Positions 27,614 through 36,907 are shown, counted from the stretch's first letter. The stretch: DNA of 64,000 nucleotides from Pseudonocardia sp. EC080619-01 (GCF_001420995.1 NZ_CP012185.1:124001-188000), one strand, 5' to 3'. Numbers and translations: made by a program. The notes: generated from the letters alone by a model not told the origin.

Positions 27614-29264
27614 TCAGAACCCGGCCGCCACGCCCTCGCGGCGCGGCCCGGTACAGCCGTGCAGGACACCGTCGTCGCCGCGCCAGCTCATCTGGTAGGT
27701 GCCCATGTGGTAGTCGTAGGCGGGCAACGGGTTGAGCAGCACACCCATCCGGGCCAGCCCGTCGGGCACTTCGGGCGGCACCCGGGATTCGACCGAGATC
27801 GTGTGGTCGTCGGCGTAGGGCAGGCAGCGTGGTGCGTCGTCGGCGTCGTAGGGGTCCATCCCGAAGTCCAGGATGTTCGACAGGACCTGCGGCACGGTGC
27901 AGTGCACGTTGCCGGGTGACCCGAGCGAGAACCGTGGGGTGCCCTCCACGCAGCACCATCGTGTTCGACAGGACCGACCGGACGCGTCCGCCGCCGACGT
28001 GCCAGCCCTCCATCGACGAGGAGAGGGCGTTCATCGCGTGGCTGCCCACCATCGGCACGCCCCCGATCACCTCGCCCGGGATCCCACTGCCCTGCAGCGT
28101 GTTCATCATCTGCACCCAGTTGCCGTACGGGTCCACGACCGACAGCTCGCAGCTGCCGGCGGGCTGAGTGGACGCACCCGACGCCGCCACCGCCGGCACG
28201 CCGCGGGTGAGTGCGACGTGCCGGGCCAGGTCTGTGTGCGAGCGTGCGTCGCGCAGGATCCGGGCGAACCCGGCGATCATCTCTGGGCTCGTCATCGCGG
28301 CGCCGGCGTCACCGAACAGGAGCGGGTCGTTGAGCAGGCCGGTCTCCAGGCCGGCCCGGCGCAGCGCGTGGGCCAGGTAGTACAGCGACTCCGCCGAGGT
28401 CGACCAGTGCCCGAGCGAGACGACGTCGAGCTCGGCGAGCATGCCGAGCACGATCTGGCAGAACACACCCTGACGTTCCGGCGGCGACTGCTGCACCACC
28501 GTATGGCCCTTGTGGGTCCAGGTGTAGGGATCCGACCAGCGCGGCGGGATCTCGGTCATGTGCTCGGGCGTGATCGCCCAGCCGAGCGAGTTGGCGCGGG
28601 CCACGAACTGCTGCGCCCACTCACCGGTGAGGAAATGGTCGGGGCCCTCGGCGGCGACCTTGCCCATGGTGGCGGCGAGCTCCGGCGAGGCCCAGCGGTC
28701 ACCGACCTGCGGCAGGTGCCCGTCCGGGGTGAAATGACGACGCCCCGACTCGGTGTAGAGGAAGAAATCGACAGTCTGCGCCATCACCAGATGCTCGAAC
28801 GACGTCACCTCGTGCCCCCGCTCGGCCCAGGCCACCGCCGGCTCACACAGCTGCGACCACGGCTTCGTGGCGAACCGCTCGAACAGCGCCTTCATCCCGG
28901 GCATGAACCCCGGAATCACCGCGATCGGTGTCCCGGGAGCCGGGGCGTAGAGGCCCTTGCCCATCGGCACCGGCGCGAACCGGGCCAGGCCCGGCACGAT
29001 CGTGCCGCTGCTGTTGAGCTCGTGGGTCCGGCCACTGGCCGCATCGTGGACCAGCGCGGTAACCGTCCCCGCGTGGTTGGTCATGTCCTGCTGCACGACC
29101 GCCTGGACCATGCACCCGGCGATCGCCGCGTCGACGGCGTTGCCGCCATCGCGCATCATCTGCACCATGACATCGGTGACCACGCCGTGTTGACTCGACG
29201 CGACCGCCTGCGACCCGGTGACCGGTGACTTCGGGCCCACCCGGCCCTCTGCACTGCTGACCAT
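27614..29264 (-). pseudogene. Gamma-glutamyltransferase-like protein with a C-terminal frameshift and altered catalytic motif
   Basis: About 549 residues if repaired. The first frame runs from ATG 29264 (MVSSAEGRVGPKSPVTG) to about 27945, where SNTMVLR is followed by a one-base insertion in the run GTGGAGGG; the natural sequence resumes as EGTPRFSLGSPGNVHCTVPQ and ends at 27614. Family landmarks include GGNAVDAAIAG and GEVIGGVPMVGSHAM. At the autoprocessing site, where the family has TTHxSVVD, this protein has SCELSVVD, so the nucleophilic Thr is replaced by Ser and the adjacent Thr and His are lost. It may not self-cleave. The PucR-type site at 29327 lies upstream. Confidence 0.78.
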
Positions 29265-29326
29265 GTGGCCACGATGCCCGCGAGTACGGGGCCGAGCCAG
29301 TGCCAGCCGTCGCACCGAGCCGGATG

Positions 29327-29344
29327 ACGATGCGACACCTGTCG
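29327..29344 (-). promoter_or_regulatory. Candidate PucR-type operator, site 3
   Basis: On the minus strand it reads CGACAGGTGTCGCATCG, with core GACA-GG-TGTC at 29334-29343, about 65-80 bases upstream of the GGT-like start at 29264. The orientation relative to the regulated gene is the same as for site 1 at the FAD oxidoreductase. The rest of the gap 29345-29660 shows no gene. Confidence 0.55.
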
Positions 29345-29660
29345 CCGGGTGCCGGCCGGCCACCGCAGACCGAGAGCTGCCCTCGGCACGTCCCCTCGAC
29401 CCTGCCGCAGCGGCACCGAATTGCCGGGCGGATACACGTTCCCGGTCTTCGGCAACTAGCTACGTCGGCGCCCCGGAGACCGGCTCGCCGCCGAGCAGAT
29501 CCGCCGTTCTGTGCCGGGAGATGTGCCAACCAGGCCACGACCGCGGCGCCCCGCAGGACCCGGCACCCGGAGCAGTACACGGCACCGGGGTTGCGCGAAC
29601 ACCGGATCGGCCGAGGCCGGCCAGCAGACCGCCACCCGCCGGCGGGCACACGCAGCCGGG

Positions 29661-30335
29661 TCAGCCGCCGGTGCCGGGGACCGCGACGACACCGTTCTGG
29701 TAGGCCCAGACGACCGCCTGCAGCCGGGACTGCACCCCGATCTTGGGCAGCATCCGGGCCAGGTGCGACTTCACCGTCGACACCTCGACCACGAGCGCCC
29801 CCGCGATGTCCTCGTTCGACATCCCCTGGGCGAGCAGCAGCAGGATGTCGTGCTCGCGAGGGGTGAGTAGCTCCTCGACCCGGCGCCCCGTGACCGGCTG
29901 AAGGCTGCGCCGGTGCACGAACTCGCGCAAGATGCGGCGGGTCAACGAGTGGTCGATGGTGCCCCGCCCGGCCGCGACCTGGCGTACCGCGCGCAGGATG
30001 TCGTCGGGCTCGGCGTCCTTGAGCAGGAAGCCCGACGCGCCGGCCTCGAGCGCGCCGAACACGTAGTCGTCGAGGTCGAACGTGGTCAGCACCAGCACCG
30101 GGACCTGCGGGTCGGCACCGGGCGCGCAGAGCTCGCGGGTGACCTCGATACCGGTGTGCCCAGGCATCCGGATGTCGAGGCAGGCGACATCGGGGCGGAG
30201 ATCACCCGCCATGGCCAGCGCCCGGGTCCCGTCCTCGGCCACGCCCACGACCTCGATGTCGTCCTCGGTACCCAGCAGGGCCGACAGTCCGGACCGGACC
30301 AGGTGCTGGTCGTCGGCGATCAGGACACGGATCAT
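29661..30335 (-). CDS. NarL/LuxR-family response regulator
   Basis: A 224-residue two-component response regulator. Receiver domain: IADDQHLVRSGL (acid pocket), phosphorylated Asp in DVACLDIRMPGHTG near residue 54, Lys in GFLLKDAEP. C-terminal LuxR helix-turn-helix: LTPREHDILLLLAQGMSNEDIA and VEVSTVKSHLARMLPKIGVQSR. ATG overlaps the stop of the kinase gene (ATGA), so the pair is co-translated. Targets unknown. Confidence 0.92.
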   Translation of the reverse strand: MIRVLIADDQHLVRSGLSALLGTEDDIEVVGVAEDGTRALAMAGDLRPDVACLDIRMPGHTGIEVTRELCAPGADPQVPVLVLTTFDLDDYVFGALEAGASGFLLKDAEPDDILRAVRQVAAGRGTIDHSLTRRILREFVHRRSLQPVTGRRVEELLTPREHDILLLLAQGMSNEDIAGALVVEVSTVKSHLARMLPKIGVQSRLQAVVWAYQNGVVAVPGTGG

Positions 30336-31606
30336 GCTGAGCCTCCGTACGGCGGCGCGGACGTGCCCAGCGTAGACGCGGTTGCAGACCGGGGCCGGTC
30401 GGCGACCGGGAGTGTCAGGCGTACCTGCCAGCCACCGTCCGATGTGGGCCCGTGGTCGAGCTCCCCGCCGACCAGCTGCGCCCGCTCGGCCATCCCGACC
30501 AGCCCGAAACCTCCCCCACGGTCGGGACCGGGCTCCTGCGGTGGCTCGTTGCGGACGGTGATCGTGACCCGGTCACCGTCCACGACCTCGATCGTGACAG
30601 TGCACGCCGCACCCGGCGCGTGCGCGGCGGCGTTGGCGAGTGACTCCTGTGCCATCCGGTAGGCGACGAGTTCCGCGAGGGGTCCCACCCCGGTGCGCCG
30701 GCCGGTCCCGACCGGTGGGGTTCGGAGCTCGATCCGAGCTCCGGCGGCCCGCCGGGACCCGACGAGCTCGGCGACGGCGTCGAGAGTCCGTACCGGTCGC
30801 GTACCGTCGGCGTCCTCCCGCAGAAGCCCGACCAGCCGGCGCAGGTCCTGGAGCACCGCCTGGCTCTGCTCGCGGATCTGGCGTGCCGCGTGCTTCGCCG
30901 CGGCGGGGGCGGAGTCGACCTGCCGCTCCACCGCGGTGGCCATCAGCGCGATGCCGGACATGTGGTGAGCGGCGATGTCGTGCAGCTCCCTCGACATCGA
31001 GGTGCGTTCCCGAGACACCGCGGCCTGCACCCAGGCCTCCCGCTCCCGTCGGGCGGCGTCCTCGGTGTCGCGCCGCGCGGCGATCACCAGCCCGACCAGC
31101 AGCGGCAGCCCCACGACGACGACCGCCTGCAGCACCGCGCCGACGGCCGCCTCCACGGCGCCCGACCTGCCGGTACCGATGGCGGCGAGGCCATGGCCGA
31201 TGGCCAGCAGCAGCGCGCAGACAGCCAGGGCGGCCCGCAACGTCAGACGCGGCGGGCGGGCGGCGACGGCGAGCAGTACGCCCGCCATCTGCGCGACGGC
31301 GGTCAGGCTGTACGCCACACCCGGCCCCGTCCAGGGCAACACCAGCGGCAGCGCGGTCAGAGCAGGCAGCAGGGCGGTGGGGAACCGCCCGACCCCGACG
31401 ACCGCCGACGCCTGCAGGACCAGTACGGCCGCGACCGCCCAGGTCGCGCCCGCCTGGGGCAGCGGGCCGAGTGTCGGGTCCGCGGACGCGGCGACCGGCA
31501 GCGACGCCAGCAGCCCCAGCGACACCACCCCGGACACGACGGCGGCGACCGGGTGCAGCGGGGCCCTCCGGGACGGGGTCACGACAGCGCTGACAGCGGG
31601 GTGCAC
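30332..31606 (-). CDS. Sensor histidine kinase (NarL-partner type)
   Basis: A 424-residue membrane kinase. Residues about 1-170 hold six hydrophobic segments. The HisKA_3 dimerisation segment carries the phospho-acceptor His in SMSRELHDIAAHHMSGIAL. The ATP-binding domain has the N box ESLANAAAHAPG and the glycine box GGGFGLVGMAERAQLVGG. The frame is open to 31693, but GTG 31606 with AGAGGACCACC upstream avoids a proline/arginine-rich leader. No extracellular sensor domain is visible, so it probably senses through the membrane. Confidence 0.88.
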   Translation of the reverse strand: MHPAVSAVVTPSRRAPLHPVAAVVSGVVSLGLLASLPVAASADPTLGPLPQAGATWAVAAVLVLQASAVVGVGRFPTALLPALTALPLVLPWTGPGVAYSLTAVAQMAGVLLAVAARPPRLTLRAALAVCALLLAIGHGLAAIGTGRSGAVEAAVGAVLQAVVVVGLPLLVGLVIAARRDTEDAARREREAWVQAAVSRERTSMSRELHDIAAHHMSGIALMATAVERQVDSAPAAAKHAARQIREQSQAVLQDLRRLVGLLREDADGTRPVRTLDAVAELVGSRRAAGARIELRTPPVGTGRRTGVGPLAELVAYRMAQESLANAAAHAPGAACTVTIEVVDGDRVTITVRNEPPQEPGPDRGGGFGLVGMAERAQLVGGELDHGPTSDGGWQVRLTLPVADRPRSATASTLGTSAPPYGGSA

Positions 31607-31653
31607 GGTGGTCCTCTGCGGTGCTCGACGGCCCCCGGGCGGGCGGCCCCGGC

Positions 31654-31676
31654 CGGGAGGATCTCCCATCCTCCCG
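31654..31676. terminator. Hairpin between the kinase gene and the CPBP protease gene
   Basis: Perfect nine-base stem CGGGAGGAT / ATCCTCCCG with loop CTCCC, downstream of the CPBP protease gene (minus strand) and upstream of the kinase start. Likely an intrinsic terminator for the protease gene. Confidence 0.55.
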
Positions 31677-31689
31677 CAGAACCCGCCGC

Positions 31690-32613
31690 TCACGTGCCGG
31701 GCGGGTGGTAGCCCAACCGCCCCCGAGTACCGAGCAGAACCAGCGTCGCGGCGACGACCGCTCCACCCGCCATGGCCTGCATGGCCTCATCGGTGCCGAT
31801 CGTCGGGAACATCTCCGCCCAGATGATCGAGGCGAAGTTGTTGACGCCGACGTGCATCAGCATCGACAGCGGCAGGCTCTCGCCCGTGGCGTTGAACACC
31901 CAGCTCATCACGACGTTGAACGCCAGGCAGAACACAAGGAAGGCCACCGGCCGGGTCCAGCTCGCGTCCGGCCACCCACCCCAGTCGGTCAGGAACAACG
32001 GCGCGTGCCACACCGCCCACACCGGGCCGAGGATCAGCGTCCCGTTCAGCGGGCCGAAGCGGCGTTGCAGGCGCGGCAGCGCGAAGTCACGCCAACCCGG
32101 CTCCTCGGCCAATCCGGTCGTGATCATCTGCAGGAGCAGACCCGGCACGTAGACCGCGACCGCCAACACCGACGGGGCGCTCACCCGGCCGCCGGAGTAG
32201 ACGAACCCGGTGACCAGCATCGCGGCCGGCACACCGAGCAACGTGATGGCGTACCAGTGCCACCGGACCCGCCAGCGCCACAGCCGCCCCAGCCAGCTAC
32301 GCAACCCCGCGCGGCCGTCCGCGACGACCGTGACAAACAGCGCCGAAACGATCGGGCCCAGGTACGCACCGGGCAACATCCCGAGGACCTGGCTCGTCCC
32401 CAAGATCTCAGGGAACTGGAAGTCCCACCAACCCAACCCGTTCCCGGACAGGACGTAAGGGATCCACGCCACCCAGCTCATGCCCAGGGCGAGGACGAAG
32501 AAGGCCGCCAGCGGATGCCGGCGGACCGGTCCGAGGACGCCCCCGGTGGTTCTCACATCATCTGGTGCCGCCCTGCCGGGCGCTACGGAGCGAGGACCGT
32601 TCGAGATCGTCAT
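31690..32613 (-). CDS. CPBP-family intramembrane metalloprotease
   Basis: A 307-residue integral membrane protein of the CAAX-protease/bacteriocin-processing (Abi) family. Conserved motifs: EEPGWRDFALPRLQRR (EExxxR, about residue 170), HAPLFLTDWGGWP and HVGVNNFASIIW with the metal-binding His residues. About eight hydrophobic segments. Start ATG 32613. Members process prenylated or secreted peptides or act in immunity; the role here is unknown. It stands alone upstream of the two-component system. Confidence 0.83.
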   Translation of the reverse strand: MTISNGPRSVAPGRAAPDDVRTTGGVLGPVRRHPLAAFFVLALGMSWVAWIPYVLSGNGLGWWDFQFPEILGTSQVLGMLPGAYLGPIVSALFVTVVADGRAGLRSWLGRLWRWRVRWHWYAITLLGVPAAMLVTGFVYSGGRVSAPSVLAVAVYVPGLLLQMITTGLAEEPGWRDFALPRLQRRFGPLNGTLILGPVWAVWHAPLFLTDWGGWPDASWTRPVAFLVFCLAFNVVMSWVFNATGESLPLSMLMHVGVNNFASIIWAEMFPTIGTDEAMQAMAGGAVVAATLVLLGTRGRLGYHPPGT

Positions 32614-33040
32614 GCAGGGAAGTCTGCGAAGTGGCCGGGCCTCCTTCGAGCGGTGAAGGATCGAAGACCGCCGATGCCATCGAAGGATGTAGACGTGCGC
32701 ACGGGCAGGTGCGCCCGTGACGTGTTGGTTCGCCGCACCAGCACAGGGCCCCCCGGTCGACCCTGCGAGCGCCAGCCCGGCTGGCTCGATGACCGGCTCG
32801 CCGAGGCGAGCACGGGCAACCTTGAGGTCACACAGTCCGGTCCCGATCGGACTCTGGGTTCTCGCCGAGCACGCCTCGCGTCTGGATCAAGCGCAGGACT
32901 CTGCTGCGGCGATCACCTCGTCGACTCCAGTCGCAGGTACAAGACCCCTAAGCCGCAGGGCGGTGCGCGACAGTGCCGCTCCGGATCGACGTCGTGTGGG
33001 CCCCGCAGCCGCTACCTCACTCCCACCGCACCGGGGCAAG
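32614..33040. other. Gap without a gene
   Basis: No coding region or strong hairpin is supported between the divergent CPBP protease gene and the ribbon-helix-helix-like gene. It marks the boundary between the catabolic modules and plasmid-type genes. Confidence 0.35.
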
Positions 33041-33085
33041 TTTCTGAAAGGCACACCGCGTGTCGCGCTGTCGTCGTTTCTGAAA
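33041..33085. promoter_or_regulatory. Two copies of GTTTCTGAAA-type palindrome upstream of the first RHH-like gene
   Basis: The odd palindrome TTTCTGAAA occurs at 33041-33049 and again at 33077-33085, 36 bases apart, and ends 19 bases before the RHH-like start. Spacing and position fit an autoregulatory operator. The second RHH-like gene (46442) lacks this pair. Confidence 0.45.
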
Positions 33086-33104
33086 ATCGGTGAGGATGCC
33101 CGAC

Positions 33105-33524
33105 ATGGCTAGGAGACCCACAGGACGAGGCCGCGGCCGCCCCTCGAAGGGCCCCCGCGCGGTGGTGATCCCCCGGCTCCTCCTCGCCGACGACCAACAG
33201 CTCAAAGACCTCGCCACCGCACGCGGCTGGTACCTGTCCGAGACCGCCGCCGGGCTCATCGCCATCGGACTGCGCCGCCGTGTCGAGCTGCCCGACGAAC
33301 TACCGGCGCGCCTGACCGCTGCCGAGGCCACCGACTTCACCGTTCGGATCCCGGTAGCCGACAACCAGAACGTGCGCGCGATCGCCCAGTACCGCGACCG
33401 CAGCATCTCCATCGTGGCCGGCGCCCTCATCGCACTCGGGCTACGCCACCACAGCGAACTGCCGGGCCAGATCCCCGTGCAGTACACGACCCCGCAGGAG
33501 GGCTCCCTGACCAAGGCCTCATAA
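33105..33524 (+). CDS. Tandem ribbon-helix-helix-like DNA-binding protein, copy 1
   Basis: A 139-residue basic protein. After an Arg/Gly/Pro-rich start (MARRPTGRGRGRPSKGPR) come two similar halves. Each has a short strand, a helix and a second helix ending in GLR: VVIPRLLLADDQQLKDLATARG with YLSETAAGLIAIGLRRR, then DFTVRIPVADNQNVRAIAQYR with SISIVAGALIALGLRHH. The pattern resembles two Arc/MetJ-type ribbon-helix-helix units on one chain (inference). A paralogue of identical length is at 46442-46861, about 55% identical without gaps by hand count. Start ATG 33105 is chosen by homology and by GAGGA upstream. Probably a plasmid maintenance or transcription regulator. Confidence 0.62.
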   Translation: MARRPTGRGRGRPSKGPRAVVIPRLLLADDQQLKDLATARGWYLSETAAGLIAIGLRRRVELPDELPARLTAAEATDFTVRIPVADNQNVRAIAQYRDRSISIVAGALIALGLRHHSELPGQIPVQYTTPQEGSLTKAS

Positions 33525-33531
33525 ACAGGAA

Positions 33532-33661
33532 CGAGGTGGCCCCCCGGCCAGGGGGCCACCTCGGTTCGTTCCCGCGTCGCCTCGGACCAGCACCCGAGTC
33601 GACGCCGTAGCCCCGGCGAACCGGGGCCAATCCCCAACCTGCGTAGAAGGGGCGCTTTCGC
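33532..33661 (+). ncRNA. Three-stem structured element, copy 1
   Basis: Stem I: 13-bp perfect stem (33532-33544 with 33551-33563), loop CGGCCA. Stem II: CTCGG/CCGAG (33581-33585 with 33594-33598), loop containing CCAGCAC. Then GACGCCGTAG. Stem III: CCCCGG/CCGGGG (33611-33626), loop CGAA. It closes with CTGCGTAGAAGGGGCGCTTT plus CGC (33639-33661), directly abutting the GTG start of the next gene. Copy 2 (48791-48918) keeps this layout with different but complementary stem bases, and copy 3 (62460-62590) is partial. Stem I alone could be a terminator for the preceding gene. RNA versus single-stranded DNA function is unresolved. Confidence 0.5.
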
Positions 33662-35152
33662 GTGTCCAGGGTACCTCCTGGGCCGGAAGCCGACCATGAC
33701 AGACACGGGGCGATTTCGTCGTGCCCGGATCCGGGCCGCTCGCCAGCAACGGGCACCGGATTCTGCGTGCACTGCTACGCGCACGGCGTGTTCACCTTGG
33801 CCTCCGGCCCCTCCGAGTTCTGTGTGCTCCACACCTATCCCTCAACGGAACCCGCCACCACGACCACCAGCGAGACCGTTGGCGGCATCCGCGCCGTCAC
33901 CGCGCCCCGGCGTACCCCACGCGGACGGGCCGCCCGCGCCCACGGCGCGACCGCCGGCCCCGGCAGGGCCCGGCGAGTGCTCCCTCCGAGCGCGCGGGCG
34001 CGGGCACGGGGCCGCGCCCGCGCCCGCATCCGCCACACACACGGCTTCGGCCCGCCTCCCGAGTGGAACCAGATCGTCCGGCCCGAGTGGCGGGTGCTGT
34101 CCTCGCAACGTGAGGCGCTCGAGCACGTCGCGCACCTCGTCGACGACGAGGACTGGCGACGAGACAAGCGAGGCAGCTGGTCGGCGATCCTGCACCGCCT
34201 GATCTGTCACATGGACTGGGACACCGGCCTGATCAGCGGCCTAACCGTCGACCGTCTCGCGCGCGCCGGCGCCCGCGCTCCCCGCACCGTCAGCCGGGTA
34301 CTGGCCTGGGCCCGCGAGCGAGGTCTGCTCGTGGTCATCGAACCCGGCGCCGGCGCAGATTTCCTCGGAACCGAGTCCGGCCGTGCCCCGACCTATGCCC
34401 TCGTCATCCACGAACCGATGCCTCGCCTCGCCTCGCCCGAACCGGGCCCGGCGGCCTCCGGCGACACCTCGGATGAGTCTGCTGTGGATGGAAGTGGCGA
34501 CCTCCCCTCTTCTTACGAGACATATCAACCCTTGACCGACGCACAGTGGCCTAACACAGCAACCGTCGCCCACGTCGACACCGAGACCCGGTGGCACCCC
34601 GACGACATCGCCGACACCGTCTCGACCCGTCATCAAGCGACCCTGGCGTTGGCGCAGCGCCTCGGCCTCGGCCTCGGCCTCGGAAACCGAACCGGGGTCT
34701 CGATCGAGATCTGGCGCCTACGCGCCCTGCTCAGGCCGTGGTGGGACGCCGGTGCCACGGTCGCCGGCGTCGTTCATGCGCTCGAGTACCACCCCGACCG
34801 GCCCGGCCATCGGCGTGGCCCGGTCACCAACGGTGCTCGGGATCCGCTGCGGATCCTCGGTGCCCGTCTACGCCCCTGGAGACACCGTCTCCACGAGATC
34901 CCCGCCGTGCAGGCCGGTCGGATGCGCCGCTCCGGTGTCGGAGCTCCGACACAACAACCGGCACCCCAGCCCGGCACCACCGAACATGGCCCGCCCTCTG
35001 GGGTTACTCCTCGCCCGGCTCCGGCACGCCGCGAGGTTCGCCGGGCCGCCCGGAACACGGTCGACGCGCACCTCCACGCCCTGCGTGACGCCCGCGACCA
35101 CACCCGTGCCGACACCCGACCCCTTCGACACCGACCGGATCGAAGGCGGTAG
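33662..35152 (+). CDS. Putative plasmid replication-associated winged-helix protein
   Basis: A 496-residue protein, weakly recognised. The N-terminal part has a zinc-ribbon-like pattern (FCVHCYAHG followed by FCVLH about residues 34-57). The centre has SWSAILHRLICHMDW and GLTVDRLARAGARAPRTVSR followed by VLAWARERGLLVV, a winged helix like those in actinobacterial plasmid replication proteins. A low-complexity Leu/Gly stretch (LGLGLGLG) and an Arg-rich C-terminus follow. GTG 33662 is used because the structured element ends exactly there. It could be a second replication protein beside RepA or a transfer protein. No catalytic motif is visible. Confidence 0.55.
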   Translation: MSRVPPGPEADHDRHGAISSCPDPGRSPATGTGFCVHCYAHGVFTLASGPSEFCVLHTYPSTEPATTTTSETVGGIRAVTAPRRTPRGRAARAHGATAGPGRARRVLPPSARARARGRARARIRHTHGFGPPPEWNQIVRPEWRVLSSQREALEHVAHLVDDEDWRRDKRGSWSAILHRLICHMDWDTGLISGLTVDRLARAGARAPRTVSRVLAWARERGLLVVIEPGAGADFLGTESGRAPTYALVIHEPMPRLASPEPGPAASGDTSDESAVDGSGDLPSSYETYQPLTDAQWPNTATVAHVDTETRWHPDDIADTVSTRHQATLALAQRLGLGLGLGNRTGVSIEIWRLRALLRPWWDAGATVAGVVHALEYHPDRPGHRRGPVTNGARDPLRILGARLRPWRHRLHEIPAVQAGRMRRSGVGAPTQQPAPQPGTTEHGPPSGVTPRPAPARREVRRAARNTVDAHLHALRDARDHTRADTRPLRHRPDRRR

Positions 35153-35491
35153 CCCGATCAGACATCACTCACCGCAGACGGCGTCGAGGATCATCACCGC
35201 CGCGCTCTCGCCAGATCCCCGACGGGAGCGACCGCAGTGTCGGCCCAACACGCCTCCGAACTCCGGTGCGCCGCGTCGGCGCACCCGCGACTCCGCCGGT
35301 CGAGCACGGTCGCTCGACCGGCGGTAACCGATGCGAACTCGACCTGTACACGGCGTGGTCCGGCCGGCCGAGGGTGCGTCCCAGAAACTCCCGGGCACGC
35401 CGCCGCAGACCCGCCACCTCCTGATGCGCCCGCTACCGCCCCATCATCACCGATCAGCAGGGCCAGCACGGGACCGAGCCCACCGCCACCC
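35153..35491. other. Gap without a gene
   Basis: Convergent gap between the winged-helix gene and the aspartase gene. No supported gene or clear terminator hairpin. Confidence 0.35.
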
Positions 35492-36907
35492 TCAGGTCAT
35501 CGTGCGCCGACCGGTCAGGACGTCCGGGCGAAGCAGCGCGGCGAGCTGGTCCTCGGTCAGCGAGGTCCGCTCGCGGACCAGCTCGAGCGCGGGCCGTCCG
35601 GCGCGGTGGGCCTCGGTCGCGATCGCGCAGGCCGTCTCATAGCCGAGCGCCGGGCTCAGTGCGGTCACCAGCCCGGTCGAGCCCGCGACCAGTGCGGCCA
35701 GGTGATCACGGTTCGCCCGGATCCCCGACACACAGTGCTCGACCAAGACCGTCAGCCCCGCAGTGAGATGCGCCAGGCCGGCGCTCAGCGCGCGGGCGAT
35801 GATCGGCTCGAACGGGTTGAGCTGCAGCTGGCCGCCCTCGGCGGCGAGGGTGACCGTCACGTCGTTGCCGATGATCTCGAAGGCGATCTGGTTGACCGTC
35901 TCCGGGACGACCGGGTTGACCTTGCCGGGCATGATCGACGAACCGGCCTGGCGGGCCGGCAGCTCGATCTCGCCGAGCCCGGCCTGCGGTCCCGACGACA
36001 GCAGCCTCAGGTCGTTGCAGATCTTCGAGACCTTCACCGCGGTGCGCTTGAGGACGCCGGAGAGCTGGACGAACACCCCGACATCTTGGGTGGCCTCGAC
36101 GAGGTCGGTGGCCGAGACCAGGGTGGGAATCCCGGTGAGCACGCGCAGCTCGTCGAGCGCGGCCTCCCGGTACCCCGGCCGGGTGTTCAGGCCGGTGCCG
36201 ATCGCCGTCCCGCCGAGGTTGAGCTCGTGCAGCAGCAACCGGGCCTCGGACAGCCGGGCCTCGTCCTCGCCCAGGGTCACCGCGAACGCGCCGAGCTCCT
36301 GGCCGAGGGTCATCGGGACCGCGTCCTGCAGCTGGGTCCGCCCCATCTTGAGGACTTCGGCGAACTCGACCGCCTTGTCCTGGAACGCCGTACGGAGCCG
36401 TGCGAGCGCCGCCAGCAGCTCCCGCACGTGCGCGTCGAGGGCCAGCTTGACCGTCGTCGGGTAGACGTCATTGGTGCTCTGACCCAGATTGACGTCGTCG
36501 AGCGGATGCACGGTCGCGTAGTCCCCCCGCGGCCGGCCCAGCAACTCACACGCCCGGTTCGCGATCACCTCGTTCGCGTTCATGTTCGTCGAGGTGCCCG
36601 CACCGCCCTGGATGAGGTCCACGACGAACTGGTCGTGTAGCCGTCCCGAGCGGATCTCGGCGCAGGCGCCCGCGATCGCGCGTCCGACGGAATCGTCGAG
36701 TGCACCCACACGCATGTTCGCTGTCGCCGCGGCCTGCTTGACCGCCGCCAGCGCGTCGACCAGGTGCGGCCGCAACGCCAAGGTCTCTCCGCTGATCGGG
36801 AAGTTGGCCAGCGCGCGGACCGTGTGCACGCCGTAGTAGACGTCGCCGGGGACGACGACGGTGCCGAGCATGTCGTGCTCGGTCCGTCCGGTCGTGGACG
36901 GTGTCAT
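35492..36907 (-). CDS. aspA: Aspartate ammonia-lyase (fumarase/aspartase superfamily)
   Basis: A 471-residue lyase expected to convert aspartate (or a related amino acid) to fumarate and ammonia. Visible motifs: GAGTSTNMNANEVIANRA (substrate region near residue 95), STNDVYPTTVKLAL, LGGTAIGTGLNT and the superfamily signature GSSIMPGKVNPVVPE near residue 320, whose flexible Ser loop is catalytic. ATG 36907 overlaps the upstream stop (ATGA). It is the last gene of a coupled operon, so it may remove ammonia from an aspartate-type product released by the M20 enzyme. Confidence 0.87.
   Translation of the reverse strand: MTPSTTGRTEHDMLGTVVVPGDVYYGVHTVRALANFPISGETLALRPHLVDALAAVKQAAATANMRVGALDDSVGRAIAGACAEIRSGRLHDQFVVDLIQGGAGTSTNMNANEVIANRACELLGRPRGDYATVHPLDDVNLGQSTNDVYPTTVKLALDAHVRELLAALARLRTAFQDKAVEFAEVLKMGRTQLQDAVPMTLGQELGAFAVTLGEDEARLSEARLLLHELNLGGTAIGTGLNTRPGYREAALDELRVLTGIPTLVSATDLVEATQDVGVFVQLSGVLKRTAVKVSKICNDLRLLSSGPQAGLGEIELPARQAGSSIMPGKVNPVVPETVNQIAFEIIGNDVTVTLAAEGGQLQLNPFEPIIARALSAGLAHLTAGLTVLVEHCVSGIRANRDHLAALVAGSTGLVTALSPALGYETACAIATEAHRAGRPALELVRERTSLTEDQLAALLRPDVLTGRRTMT

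Noticed and set aside
33532-33661. A conjugative origin of transfer or linear-plasmid telomere
   Set aside because: No relaxase gene or nick-type sequence is visible nearby and the element is internal and repeated on both strands; kept only as an open possibility in the findings.
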